From contig CAYORK010000016.1 in the NCBI GenBank assembly GCA_964406345.1, forward strand, positions 1 to 26,187: a DNA stretch of 26,187 nt, in the 5' to 3' direction. The notes beneath the pieces are model-generated. The model was given only the letters and a program-made list of their open reading frames with translations, did not search any database and was not told the origin of the DNA. This DNA comes from SYAN01 sp964406345. Its GTDB lineage: Bacteria > Actinomycetota > Actinomycetes > Nanopelagicales > Nanopelagicaceae. The position numbers and the translations under genes are program-made. Shown here one piece after another: positions 1 through 7,412 of the stretch; the stretch's first letter is position 1; each line of letters starts with the position of its first letter.

Positions 1-107
1 GAACCCGTGAATCCATGGACGAAGATGATTCCGGTGCCCTTGTTCTTTCCCCGTCCTTCGGCTCTGTAATCGTCGAGCCAACCTTGCGGAGCACCCTCTG
101 TTCCCAT
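1..107 (-). CDS. Alpha/beta hydrolase, N-terminal fragment (cut by window edge)
   Basis: Only the first 35 codons are present; the gene runs off the left edge. The reverse strand reads MGTEGAPQGW, then an in-frame stretch ending GIIFVHGFTG. Hydrophobic residues followed by HGFTG are the first beta strand and oxyanion-hole loop of alpha/beta hydrolases (carboxylesterase or lysophospholipase type). The ATG at 107-105 is preceded by TAGATT (120-115) and seven bases, the same leaderless layout as other starts in this window. An in-frame stop lies just upstream at 134-132. The gene is divergent from the exonuclease gene that starts at 168. The nucleophile and acid/His residues lie outside the window, so the substrate cannot be guessed. 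Confidence 0.72.
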   Translation of the reverse strand, partial: MGTEGAPQGWLDDYRAEGRGKNKGTGIIFVHGFTG

Positions 108-114
108 GACGCGG

Positions 115-120
115 AATCTA
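115..120 (-). promoter_or_regulatory. -10 box of the hydrolase gene (leaderless)
   Basis: TAGATT is read on the minus strand and ends seven bases before the ATG at 107. Transcription would begin at or very near the start codon. No convincing -35 box is seen. Confidence 0.5.
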
Positions 121-154
121 TCGTCACCGCCCTACAGGTGTCCCCAGCGACGGG

Positions 155-160
155 TACTTT
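155..160 (+). promoter_or_regulatory. -10 box of the exonuclease gene (leaderless)
   Basis: TACTTT is followed by seven bases and then the ATG at 168. No Shine-Dalgarno sequence is present. This box supports 168 rather than the longer reading frame from 15, whose first 50 codons overlap the divergent hydrolase gene and look unlike protein. Confidence 0.5.
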
Positions 161-167
161 CCCACCT

Positions 168-1931
168 ATGGAGATGCCGAGTGGCCAACAGATCGCAATC
201 GATGAACTCGGCATCGACCTCAAAGATGCCACCTTCGTCGTTGTCGACTTGGAGACCACCGGAGGTTCACCCGATTCGGCGGAGATCACTGAGATTGGGG
301 CAGTGAAGATTCGGGGCGGCGTTGTCATCGGAGAGTTCCAAACACTCGTCAATCCCGGAAGCGAGATCCCTCCCTTCATCACCGTGCTCACTGGGATCAC
401 AGATGCGATGGTTTGTGAAGCGCCAAAGATCGATGAGGTTCTTCCCTCCTTCTTCGAGTTCCTTGGTTCAGAGTCCACCACTTTCCTCGTTGCACATAAC
501 GCACCCTTCGATGTCTCATTCCTGCGAGCCGCCACGCTTCGTTCAAGGCGCAAATGGCCCAAGTACCGAGTCTTGGATACCGCAAAGATCGCGCGGAGAG
601 TTCTTACTCGCGATGAAGTCCCCAACAACAAACTCGCAACCCTCGCCCCTTACTTCGGTGCAGAGATCACTCCCAACCATCGCGCCCTAGATGATGCGAA
701 GGCGACGGTTGACGTCCTTCATGGACTCTTTGAACGGCTCGGTTCCTTCGGAGTCACGACAGTCGAAGACTTGATCGATTTCTCACATCGGCTCACTCCC
801 GCACAGCAGGCTAAGCGCCACCTCTTGCAAGGTTTGCCGAAGTCACCCGGGCTCTACATCTTTCGTGGATCAGACAATGAAGCGCTCTACGTAGGAGTCT
901 CCAAGAACATCGCGTCTCGAGTCCGCTCCTATTTCTCTAACGCCGAGGCAAGGAGTCGCGTCCTCGAGATGATCGCGATCGCAGAGCGGATCGAAACCAT
1001 CGTGACACCCACTGTCACTGAGGCTGAGATTCGCGAGATCAGGCTTATCAAGGACCTCAAGCCTCGCTACAACCGACGGTCAAAGTTCCCGGAGAAGAAG
1101 GTTTGGCTCAGGCTCAGTGATGAGAACTTCCCTCGGTTAGTGACAACACGAGGTTTCCACTCGCTCTCTGATGAAGCCGGCTGGGCTGGCCCTTTTGGTG
1201 GGATCGAAGAGGCAGAGAATGCAAAGTCTGCACTCTACGAAGTCTCGACTCTTCGCCAATGCACCCTCTCCATCACTGCAAAGTCAGTGAAACTAGCCTC
1301 ACCGTGCGCGCTCTTCGAAATGAAGAAATGTGAAGCACCTTGTGTCGGCGCGCAGTCACCTGATTCGTACGCAAGTGTGGCGTCGCAAGTGCGAGAACTT
1401 CTCCATGGTGACGCCTCGATGCTTGAGAAGGAATTACGCCGCCGCATGACAGAACTGGCGGCAGCCGAGAGGTTCGAGGATGCGCTTGCCCTGCGGCATC
1501 GGCTCGCTGCATTCGCACGTGGTGTCGGCAGAGGACAACACATTCGTTCCCTCTCTCGAGTGAAAGAGATGGTGGTCAAGAAGGGTTCAGAGCTACTTCT
1601 CATTCGTCACGGGAAACTGGCCGCTTCACTCTCCACCGAAGCGGGCGACTCAGTCCTCGGTGACCTCATCGAAAGCCTTCGAGCCATGGGCGAGGTCGTT
1701 ACGGAAGATTCGACCATCCTGCCTTCCGGCAACTATGAAGAGAGCGAAAAGTTGGCGCGCATCGTGATGGAGGATTGCGAACTTCTCTGGATTGATGAAA
1801 CCCAAGGGCCTTGGACGATGGCTACCGCTAGCGCGGCTTCGTTGCGCTTTCGACTAACGGAGAACTTGAGCGACGCTCTTCGCCAGAGTGAAGGGATCGA
1901 TCGGATGGGTCACGACCGCATCCGCACCTGA
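168..1931 (+). CDS. DnaQ-like DEDDh exonuclease fused to GIY-YIG (UvrC/Cho-like) domain
   Basis: This 587-residue protein has two nuclease modules. Residues about 20-190 are a DNA polymerase III epsilon-type 3'-5' exonuclease: D27/E29 in VVDLETTG, D115 in HNAPFD, and H171/D176 in HRALDDA complete the DEDDh set. Residues about 224-305 are a GIY-YIG domain like the N-terminus of UvrC (PGLYIF, then LYVGVSKN). A UVR-like helical pair with RFEDALALRHRL follows near 420-445. The C-terminal RNase H-type nuclease of UvrC is absent. The family matches mycobacterial Rv2191 and is thought to act in DNA repair. The open frame extends back to an ATG at 15; 168 is preferred because of the -10 box and the divergent hydrolase. 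The 3' end overlaps the opposite-strand receiver gene by 78 bases. Confidence 0.9.
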   Translation: MEMPSGQQIAIDELGIDLKDATFVVVDLETTGGSPDSAEITEIGAVKIRGGVVIGEFQTLVNPGSEIPPFITVLTGITDAMVCEAPKIDEVLPSFFEFLGSESTTFLVAHNAPFDVSFLRAATLRSRRKWPKYRVLDTAKIARRVLTRDEVPNNKLATLAPYFGAEITPNHRALDDAKATVDVLHGLFERLGSFGVTTVEDLIDFSHRLTPAQQAKRHLLQGLPKSPGLYIFRGSDNEALYVGVSKNIASRVRSYFSNAEARSRVLEMIAIAERIETIVTPTVTEAEIREIRLIKDLKPRYNRRSKFPEKKVWLRLSDENFPRLVTTRGFHSLSDEAGWAGPFGGIEEAENAKSALYEVSTLRQCTLSITAKSVKLASPCALFEMKKCEAPCVGAQSPDSYASVASQVRELLHGDASMLEKELRRRMTELAAAERFEDALALRHRLAAFARGVGRGQHIRSLSRVKEMVVKKGSELLLIRHGKLAASLSTEAGDSVLGDLIESLRAMGEVVTEDSTILPSGNYEESEKLARIVMEDCELLWIDETQGPWTMATASAASLRFRLTENLSDALRQSEGIDRMGHDRIRT

Positions 1932-2282
1932 CCAGCCCGCGAGCCAGGCATCCTGGACTCTCCCGGTGATGACCATGGTCGGGGGGCAATTGAAGATCTC
2001 GTCCTTGAGCTGCCGAGCGATTCCCATCCCACCTTCGGGAACTGCCTCGCCATCAAGGATGTAGAGATCAGCTGCCTTCTTCCCACGTGCAAAGTCCTTG
2101 AGCGCAACGCCAGTAGCAAAGAAGAGAACCTCGTGTTCGGGATGGTCCACCGAAACTCGTTTCCCTAACGCCTTAGAGATCGAATCTCGAACGGTCGAAT
2201 CATCGGAATAGACGGCAATACGGAGCTTTCGTGAGGGTGCCTGATATTCGATCTCTTGAGTTGAGCCCGTCTGTGACGCCAT
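1854..2282 (-). CDS. Stand-alone receiver-like (atypical response regulator) protein
   Basis: This 142-residue single-domain protein has a CheY-like fold. RIAVYSDD supplies the acidic pair, LYILDGEA the likely phospho-acceptor aspartate, and VITGR the switch threonine. The usual KP lysine is replaced by histidine (VTHPID), so classical phosphorylation is doubtful. There is no DNA-binding or other output domain. The family is conserved in actinobacteria beside ctaE; its role is unknown to me. The frame stays open to 2360. The ATG at 2282 is chosen because TAGAAT ends seven bases upstream; an ATG at 2300 is the alternative. The gene is divergent from ctaE and converges on the exonuclease gene. 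Confidence 0.75.
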   Translation of the reverse strand: MASQTGSTQEIEYQAPSRKLRIAVYSDDSTVRDSISKALGKRVSVDHPEHEVLFFATGVALKDFARGKKAADLYILDGEAVPEGGMGIARQLKDEIFNCPPTMVITGRVQDAWLAGWSGADAVVTHPIDPFTLAKSVAQVLR

Positions 2283-2289
2283 GTCGCGG

Positions 2290-2295
2290 ATTCTA
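2290..2295 (-). promoter_or_regulatory. -10 box of the receiver-like gene (leaderless)
   Basis: TAGAAT is read on the minus strand, seven bases before the ATG at 2282. Confidence 0.45.
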
Positions 2296-2340
2296 GTCAT
2301 CGCCCCCACCAGGCCCGACGACCGGCCCCCTGAAATGCAT

Positions 2341-2376
2341 GGGTCTGTAGACCCTTGCAAAAGTGGCGAGCGCCAC
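2341..2376. promoter_or_regulatory. Two perfect inverted repeats upstream of ctaE
   Basis: GGGTCTGTAGACCC (2341-2354) and GTGGCGAGCGCCAC (2363-2376) are both perfect 6+2+6 palindromes. Their centres are 22 bp apart, about two helical turns. They lie between the receiver-like gene and ctaE, so they could be operators for one or both. The second is flanked by AAAA and, after CCTC, TTTT, so it could instead be a bidirectional terminator. Confidence 0.45.
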
Positions 2377-2431
2377 CCTCTTTTCGTGACGATTTGAGCG
2401 GTCTTGGATCATCTAATTGAAGGCTATGGGG

Positions 2432-2437
2432 AATAAT
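2432..2437 (+). promoter_or_regulatory. -10 box of ctaE (leaderless)
   Basis: AATAAT (one mismatch to TATAAT) is followed by seven bases and the ctaE ATG. No Shine-Dalgarno sequence lies at the usual distance. Confidence 0.4.
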
Positions 2438-2444
2438 CGACCCC

Positions 2445-3074
2445 ATGTCCCAGGCTGTTGCCGCTCCCGGCGTCAAGATAAATCGCCCCAATATCGTCGC
2501 CGTCGGCACCATCGTCTGGCTCTCTAGCGAATTGATGTTCTTTGCAGCTCTATTCGCAATGTACTTCACGACGCGCGCCATTCAGGGTCCAGAGATTTGG
2601 GCAGAGTCGACGGCTTACCTCGACATCCCATTCGCCGCCGTGAACACCACGATTCTCGTACTTTCCTCCGTGACCTGTCAGTTCGGAGTCTTCGCGGCGG
2701 AGAGATTCCAGCCGCGTCGCACAGGAACCTTGATGCAGTGGAGTAAGTGGGGAATGCGTGAGTGGTTCGCCCTTACCTTCCTCATGGGCGCAGTCTTCAT
2801 AGCAGGCCAGGTCTACGAGTATGCAGTTCTCACCTCCGAGGGTCTCACCCTCTCTTCAACGCCGTATGGATCCGTCTTCTATATGACGACCGGATTCCAC
2901 GGTCTTCATGTGACCGGTGGTTTGATCGCATTCCTCATCGTCATGATCCGAACATTCCGCGCTGGCAAATTCGGTCATCGTCAAGCGACCACTGCAATCG
3001 TGGTCTCGTATTACTGGCACTTCGTAGATGTCGTGTGGATCGCGCTCTTCTCTGCGATCTACTTGATCAAGTAA
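2445..3074 (+). CDS. ctaE: Cytochrome c oxidase subunit III
   Basis: This is subunit III of the aa3-type terminal oxidase in the cytoplasmic membrane. It has 209 residues, normal for the five-helix actinobacterial form. Five membrane segments are visible, from VAVGTIVWLSSELMFFAALF near residue 20 to the last helix ending in AIYLIK. Characteristic motifs are SSELMFF, FYMTTGFHGLHV and YYWHFVDVVW. It is the first gene of ctaE-qcrC-qcrA-qcrB, so oxidase subunit III is expressed with the bc1 complex, as in mycobacteria, where the two complexes form a supercomplex. Only 20 bases separate it from qcrC. Confidence 0.97.
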   Translation: MSQAVAAPGVKINRPNIVAVGTIVWLSSELMFFAALFAMYFTTRAIQGPEIWAESTAYLDIPFAAVNTTILVLSSVTCQFGVFAAERFQPRRTGTLMQWSKWGMREWFALTFLMGAVFIAGQVYEYAVLTSEGLTLSSTPYGSVFYMTTGFHGLHVTGGLIAFLIVMIRTFRAGKFGHRQATTAIVVSYYWHFVDVVWIALFSAIYLIK

Positions 3075-3081
3075 TCGAAAT

Positions 3082-3090
3082 GAAGGAGAT
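3082..3090 (+). promoter_or_regulatory. Ribosome binding site of qcrC
   Basis: GAAGGAGAT lies between ctaE and qcrC, with AGGAG six bases before GTG 3095. It fixes the GTG start. Confidence 0.8.
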
Positions 3091-3094
3091 GTAA

Positions 3095-3901
3095 GTGGCA
3101 CGGCTTTCGAGGTGGCGAAACCATAGGTTCGCGCGTCCCATTCTCCTTGTCTTCGGTCTCTTCGTTGCCGCCGGGATCTTCACCGCTGCCAATGCGGCCG
3201 CGGATGCCATCACTGCCCAGCCCGCAGTGATTACGGCCGACAAGAGCACCCTTATCGCGGAAGGGCGCGAAATCTTCGCTCGTGGCTGTTCTTCCTGTCA
3301 TGGTTTGAATGCTGAAGGCGCCGGTGCTGCCCCATCGCTACTTGGCGTGGGCAGCGCATCTGTCGACTTTCAGGTGGGTACAGGTCGAATGCCAATGGCA
3401 GACATGAGTCAACAAGCGGCTAGGAAGACTCCGCTTTACGACGAGGCAGAGACGGCTGCGCTTGCCGCATACGTTGCATCGTTGGCGCCAGGTCCTGAAG
3501 CGGTCACCAACGAAGAGTTGACGTGGGAGCGCGACGGTAACGCAGCGACCGGTGGCACCTTGTTCCGCAACAACTGCGCGATGTGCCACAACCTTGCGGG
3601 TCAAGGCGGCGCATTGACGCAAGGAAAGTACGCACCGACGGTGATGGGTGTCGAGCCTCGCCACATCTACGAAGCGATGGTCACGGGTCCACAAGCAATG
3701 CCTGTCTTCGGCGACAAGGTTCTAACGCCTGAGGAGAAACTGGACATCATCAAGTGGATCAAGGAAGTCGAAGCAGAACCTGCACTTGGTGGCGCAACCC
3801 TCGGACGTGTCGGGCCAGTGACAGAGGGGCTTCTTGCTTGGACGCTCGGTCTTGGACTTTTGATAGGTATCGCTGTCTGGCTCACCTCGAAGGCTCGTTG
3901 A
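3095..3901 (+). CDS. qcrC: Cytochrome bc1 complex diheme cytochrome c subunit
   Basis: This 268-residue membrane-anchored diheme c-type cytochrome is the actinobacterial replacement for cytochrome c1 plus soluble cytochrome c, carrying electrons directly from bc1 to the oxidase. It has an N-terminal membrane segment (about residues 12-32), two heme-binding motifs (CSSCH and CAMCH), methionine-containing loops (GRMPMAD and QAMPVFG) that can supply axial ligands, and a C-terminal membrane helix ending WLTSKAR. Length and layout match mycobacterial QcrC. The GTG start is set by a strong ribosome binding site. Confidence 0.96.
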   Translation: MARLSRWRNHRFARPILLVFGLFVAAGIFTAANAAADAITAQPAVITADKSTLIAEGREIFARGCSSCHGLNAEGAGAAPSLLGVGSASVDFQVGTGRMPMADMSQQAARKTPLYDEAETAALAAYVASLAPGPEAVTNEELTWERDGNAATGGTLFRNNCAMCHNLAGQGGALTQGKYAPTVMGVEPRHIYEAMVTGPQAMPVFGDKVLTPEEKLDIIKWIKEVEAEPALGGATLGRVGPVTEGLLAWTLGLGLLIGIAVWLTSKAR

Positions 3902-3906
3902 GGAGG
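3900..3906 (+). promoter_or_regulatory. Ribosome binding site of qcrA
   Basis: GAGGAGG overlaps the qcrC stop codon and lies five bases before ATG 3912, consistent with coupled translation. Confidence 0.75.
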
Positions 3907-3911
3907 AACCG

Positions 3912-4901
3912 ATGTCAATTCAACCAATCCAGGATCCCGGGCTTCCAACGCATGTTCATCGAAAAGCCGATACGGATCCGATAGCCGCAAAGCGTGCAGA
4001 GCGGCAGGTAGCAATCCTCTTCCTCATCTCTACTCTCGGCACTCTGCTCTTCATCTATTCGTATTTGGCGATTCCACAAGACCAATTGATCTTCCTGCCC
4101 GTCATGGGCACCACCAATGCTCATCAGCTATTCCTGGGACTGGGTCTGGCTGCCGCTCTCTTCTTCATCGGAATGGGCGCTGTTCATTGGGCCAAGACAT
4201 TGATGCCAGACCATGAAGTCGTCGATCATCGCAAGGAGCAGCGATCCAAAGACGAGGATCGAGATGCATTCGTCGCAACAATCAAGGAACAAGGAGCGAC
4301 GGCAGGATTGGGGCGCCGTACGCTGATCAAGAGGACATTAGGGCTCTCGCTCGGACTTGTCGGCCTCTCCCCTCTCTTGCTTCTCGGCGATCTTGGCCCT
4401 CTGCCCGGCAATGATCTGAACGAAACGAATTGGAAGAAGGGAACTCGGTTGCTGACCGATCCCGCCCTACGACCGATTCGTCCTGCAGACCTCGAAGTCG
4501 GTGCGGTTGCACAAATCCTCCCTGAGCTTCCTGGAGGCAAGAAGCACTCCCTCGCCGACATCGCAAAGGATGCGGTTCTTCTAGTTCGAATCCGCCCAGA
4601 GGAATTCAATCTCGATGCGGAGCGCCTCTCCTGGACATATCAAGGAATCATTGCTTTCTCGAAGATCTGTTCACACATGGGTTGTGCAGTAGCCCTCTAT
4701 GAACAGACTACGAAACATCTTCTCTGTCCATGCCATCAATCAACCTTCGATGTCACGCGCGCAGCCGAGGTCATCTTTGGACCCGCCGCAAGACCTCTTC
4801 CACAACTTGCGATCACAGTCGATGCCGACGGTTATCTCGTCGCAAAGGAACCATTCAACGAAGCAGTAGGACCTAGTTTCTGGGGGCGTGATTCCGCATG
4901 A
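3912..4901 (+). CDS. qcrA: Cytochrome bc1 complex Rieske iron-sulfur subunit
   Basis: This is the Rieske protein of the bc1 complex and takes electrons from menaquinol. It has 329 residues, with the actinobacterial three-helix N-terminal region: segments near residues 37-58, 72-93 and 140-160. The C-terminal Rieske domain shows CSHMGC and CPCHQSTFD, giving the two Cys and two His ligands of the [2Fe-2S] cluster plus the disulfide cysteines. The stop overlaps the qcrB start (ATGA at 4898-4901), which implies translational coupling. Confidence 0.97.
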   Translation: MSIQPIQDPGLPTHVHRKADTDPIAAKRAERQVAILFLISTLGTLLFIYSYLAIPQDQLIFLPVMGTTNAHQLFLGLGLAAALFFIGMGAVHWAKTLMPDHEVVDHRKEQRSKDEDRDAFVATIKEQGATAGLGRRTLIKRTLGLSLGLVGLSPLLLLGDLGPLPGNDLNETNWKKGTRLLTDPALRPIRPADLEVGAVAQILPELPGGKKHSLADIAKDAVLLVRIRPEEFNLDAERLSWTYQGIIAFSKICSHMGCAVALYEQTTKHLLCPCHQSTFDVTRAAEVIFGPAARPLPQLAITVDADGYLVAKEPFNEAVGPSFWGRDSA

Positions 4902-6484
4902 AAGCACGAGAGCGAGCAGCAGGCGCAGTAGCAAACTACGTTGACGAGCGCACCGGCGCTGCAAAATGGATGAAGAAGACCCTTACCAAGGTCTTCCCGG
5001 ATCACTGGTCCTTCATGCTCGGTGAGATCGTCCTCTACTCCTTCATCATCTTGCTACTTTCTGGAACGTTCCTCACTTTCTGGTTCGACCCATCGATGAG
5101 CAAAGTGAAGTACGAAGGTTCCTACGAACCCCTTCAGGGCGTCGAGATGACGGCCGCTTATGCATCTGCGCTCAACATCTCCTTCGATGTCCGGGGCGGT
5201 CTGCTGATGCGGCAGATACATCACTGGGCGGCGCTCATCTTCCTTGCTGCCATGGTCGCTCACTTGTTGCGGGTCTTCTTTACCGGTGCCTTCCGTAAAC
5301 CCCGTGAGTTGAACTGGATCATCGGAGTCGGCCTTCTCACGCTTGGAATCGTCGAGGGTTTCCTTGGCTACTCGCTCCCAGATGACCTTCTCTCGGGAAC
5401 CGGAGTTCGTATCGCTGAAGCGATCATGCAAGCCATCCCCGTAGTCGGCTCATACATCTCCTACTTCGTCTTCGGCGGCGCATTCCCGGGCGAGCTCTTC
5501 ATACCCCGTATCTACGTCGTCCACGTGCTCTTGATCCCAGGCATCTTCTTAGCTTTGATCACGGCTCACTTGATGCTCGTCTGGTACCAGAAGCACACTC
5601 AATATCCAGGACCGGGGCGTACCGAGAAGAACGTCGTCGGTTATCCGCTGCTGCCGGTCTATATGGCGAAAGCAGGAGGCTTCTTCTTCATCGTCTTCGG
5701 TTTCACCGCGTTCCTTGGAGCAGTTGCGCAGATCAATCCGATTTGGATCTATGGTCCGTACACACCAGCCCAAGTTGGCGCAGGATCACAACCCGACTGG
5801 TACATGGGTTGGCTTGATGGATTGGTTCGAATGGCGCCTCCGATCGAAACCCATGCTTTCGGATTCACCATCTCTTGGAACATCTTGATCCCGGGTCTCA
5901 TCGTGCCTGGAATCCTTTTCACGTTGATGGCTCTCTATCCATTCATCGAGAGCTGGATCACGGGCGATAAGCGCGAACACCATCTTCTCGAGCGTCCACG
6001 CAACAACCCCAATAGGACTGCTATCGGAGCGATGGCGCTGACCTTCATGTTGGTGACATTGATCAACGGTGGAAACGACCTCTTGGCTACACACTTCGAC
6101 CTCTCGATCAACCAGATCATGTGGTTTAGCAGGATCGGTGTATTCGTCCTGCCTCCAATTGCCTTCGTTGTCACTAAGCGGATCTGCCTCGCGCTACAGC
6201 GAGCTGATCGCGAGTTGGTTCTTCATGGCAAGGAGAGCGGCCGTCTTGTCATGCTCCCTCATGGAGAGTTCATCGAAGTCCATACACCTATCTCACCTGA
6301 GAAGGCCTATACGCTGACACAACATGAACAGCTACCGCCTTTGGTGGCACCTGAGAGTGATGAACGTGGCGTAGCGCTCCCGCGTGGGATCAGGAACCGC
6401 ATTCGCGCTCGTTGGTCCGCCGCGGCTTCAGAGCAGGTTGCGAAACCGACTGTTGATGATCTCAAGGAGATCGAGCACCACTAG
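4898..6484 (+). CDS. qcrB: Cytochrome bc1 complex cytochrome b subunit
   Basis: This 528-residue integral membrane subunit carries the two b hemes and the quinol sites. Heme-ligand histidines are visible in two helices: QIHHWAALIF with VAHLLRVFF, and YVVHVLLIPG with ITAHLMLVWY. The quinol-oxidation region is represented by NPIWIYGPYTP and PDWYMGWLDG, the latter corresponding to the PEWYF-like motif of other cytochrome b proteins. The C-terminal extension after the last helix is typical of actinobacterial QcrB. The stop codon is the first base triplet of a hairpin shared with the convergent SRPBCC gene. Confidence 0.97.
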   Translation: MKARERAAGAVANYVDERTGAAKWMKKTLTKVFPDHWSFMLGEIVLYSFIILLLSGTFLTFWFDPSMSKVKYEGSYEPLQGVEMTAAYASALNISFDVRGGLLMRQIHHWAALIFLAAMVAHLLRVFFTGAFRKPRELNWIIGVGLLTLGIVEGFLGYSLPDDLLSGTGVRIAEAIMQAIPVVGSYISYFVFGGAFPGELFIPRIYVVHVLLIPGIFLALITAHLMLVWYQKHTQYPGPGRTEKNVVGYPLLPVYMAKAGGFFFIVFGFTAFLGAVAQINPIWIYGPYTPAQVGAGSQPDWYMGWLDGLVRMAPPIETHAFGFTISWNILIPGLIVPGILFTLMALYPFIESWITGDKREHHLLERPRNNPNRTAIGAMALTFMLVTLINGGNDLLATHFDLSINQIMWFSRIGVFVLPPIAFVVTKRICLALQRADRELVLHGKESGRLVMLPHGEFIEVHTPISPEKAYTLTQHEQLPPLVAPESDERGVALPRGIRNRIRARWSAAASEQVAKPTVDDLKEIEHH

Positions 6485-6518
6485 TTAGCGGACTAGTTAG
6501 CCGTCGCTAACTCTTTTC
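6484..6518. terminator. Shared hairpin terminator between qcrB and the SRPBCC gene
   Basis: GTTAGCG (6484-6490) and CGCTAAC (6505-6511) form a perfect seven-base stem with a 14-base loop, followed by TCTTTT on the plus strand. The left arm begins in the qcrB stop codon, and the right arm contains the stop of the minus-strand SRPBCC gene, so one structure can serve both. The T-tract is weak on the minus strand. Confidence 0.6.
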
Positions 6519-6983
6519 GACCAAATCCTTCAAGCGGACGAGCGACTTAGCGATCATTTTAGGATTGTGCTTGAGGGCGCCGGTGATCTCTAGCCACTTC
6601 TTGGATCTCGACGGCCGTCCATCGAAAGTCTCTCTGACCAGAGTCTTCCCACCCTCGAGTGGAGATAGTTCATAGCGCCACTCCCACTTCATTAGATGGC
6701 GCCATGCGATCTCGCGGTCCTCTTCGAAAGTCACGACTTCGTTGGTGATGCGATAGGGCACCTTGATCTTCATTGCCATCGCGAACTTGGCACCCTTATA
6801 GAGTCGCTTCGGACCTGAGAGAACTCGTTGCACCGTGCTTGAACCGTCGAAGAGGCTGTGTTTCTCTGGGTCGGCCAATAGATCGAAGATCCTTCGTGGT
6901 GCCGCTGCAATCTCAATCTCCGCAGCCACGACAAGAGGATCGTCCGTTTCAATGATCGTTGCGCGAGCTTTTTGGGCGCTCAT
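6507..6983 (-). CDS. SRPBCC (polyketide cyclase/START-like) family protein
   Basis: This 158-residue cytoplasmic protein has the helix-grip fold pattern of the SRPBCC superfamily: an N-terminal beta strand with VAAEIEIAAAPRRIFDLLAD, a central FEEDREIAWRH segment, and a C-terminal helix with MIAKSLVRLKDLVEKS. These proteins bind hydrophobic ligands, and no ligand can be named here. It lies 24 bases after ctaF in the same direction and is probably the last gene of ctaC-ctaD-ctaF, so a link to membrane or oxidase function is possible but unproven. AGGCAGG seven bases before the ATG is a plausible ribosome binding site. TAGATT at 7010-7005, overlapping the ctaF stop, could be an internal -10 box. 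Confidence 0.8.
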   Translation of the reverse strand: MSAQKARATIIETDDPLVVAAEIEIAAAPRRIFDLLADPEKHSLFDGSSTVQRVLSGPKRLYKGAKFAMAMKIKVPYRITNEVVTFEEDREIAWRHLMKWEWRYELSPLEGGKTLVRETFDGRPSRSKKWLEITGALKHNPKMIAKSLVRLKDLVEKS

Positions 6984-7007
6984 CGTATGACCTGCCTGTT
7001 GAGCAAT

Positions 7008-7409
7008 CTAGTGGTCTTGATATTCAGGCTTCTCGTACTCCAAGACGAAGCCCATGACGGAAAGCACAAGTGCGCCTACACCGATCAAGAAGAGCCACCA
7101 ACCGATGATCAGTCCGAAGGCGGTAAGGGTCGCGGTGAAGCCAATAGCAAGTGGCCACCATGAATACGGTGGGAAGAAGCCAATCTCGCCAGCGCCCTCC
7201 GCTATCTCTGCCTCAAGTCGATCCTCGGGAAGATTGTCTCCGAGTCGGCGCTGCGTGAACCAGAAGTAGAAGGCGATGATGAGCGCTAGACCAGCACTCA
7301 GAGGTAGCGCGGTGAGACCCACGATCTCTCCGCCTTGCTGCCAATAGACCAAGGTGACGATCAAATAGAAGATCGTGAGAAAACCAAAGAGTTGCCAACC
7401 GAATCTCAT
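7008..7409 (-). CDS. ctaF: Cytochrome c oxidase subunit IV (actinobacterial CtaF)
   Basis: This small subunit of the actinobacterial aa3 oxidase has 133 residues with four membrane segments in two pairs: residues about 4-23 and 31-50, then about 85-105 and 108-126. The hydrophilic linker between the pairs contains FTQRRLGDNLPEDR and the EIGFFPPYSWWP motif usual for this family. It begins three bases after the ctaD stop, so the genes are very likely cotranscribed. Confidence 0.93.
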   Translation of the reverse strand: MRFGWQLFGFLTIFYLIVTLVYWQQGGEIVGLTALPLSAGLALIIAFYFWFTQRRLGDNLPEDRLEAEIAEGAGEIGFFPPYSWWPLAIGFTATLTAFGLIIGWWLFLIGVGALVLSVMGFVLEYEKPEYQDH

Positions 7410-7412
7410 TGA

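Noticed and set aside
15..167. N-terminal extension of the exonuclease frame
   Set aside because: It overlaps the divergent hydrolase gene, shows no family similarity, and a -10 box sits directly before ATG 168.
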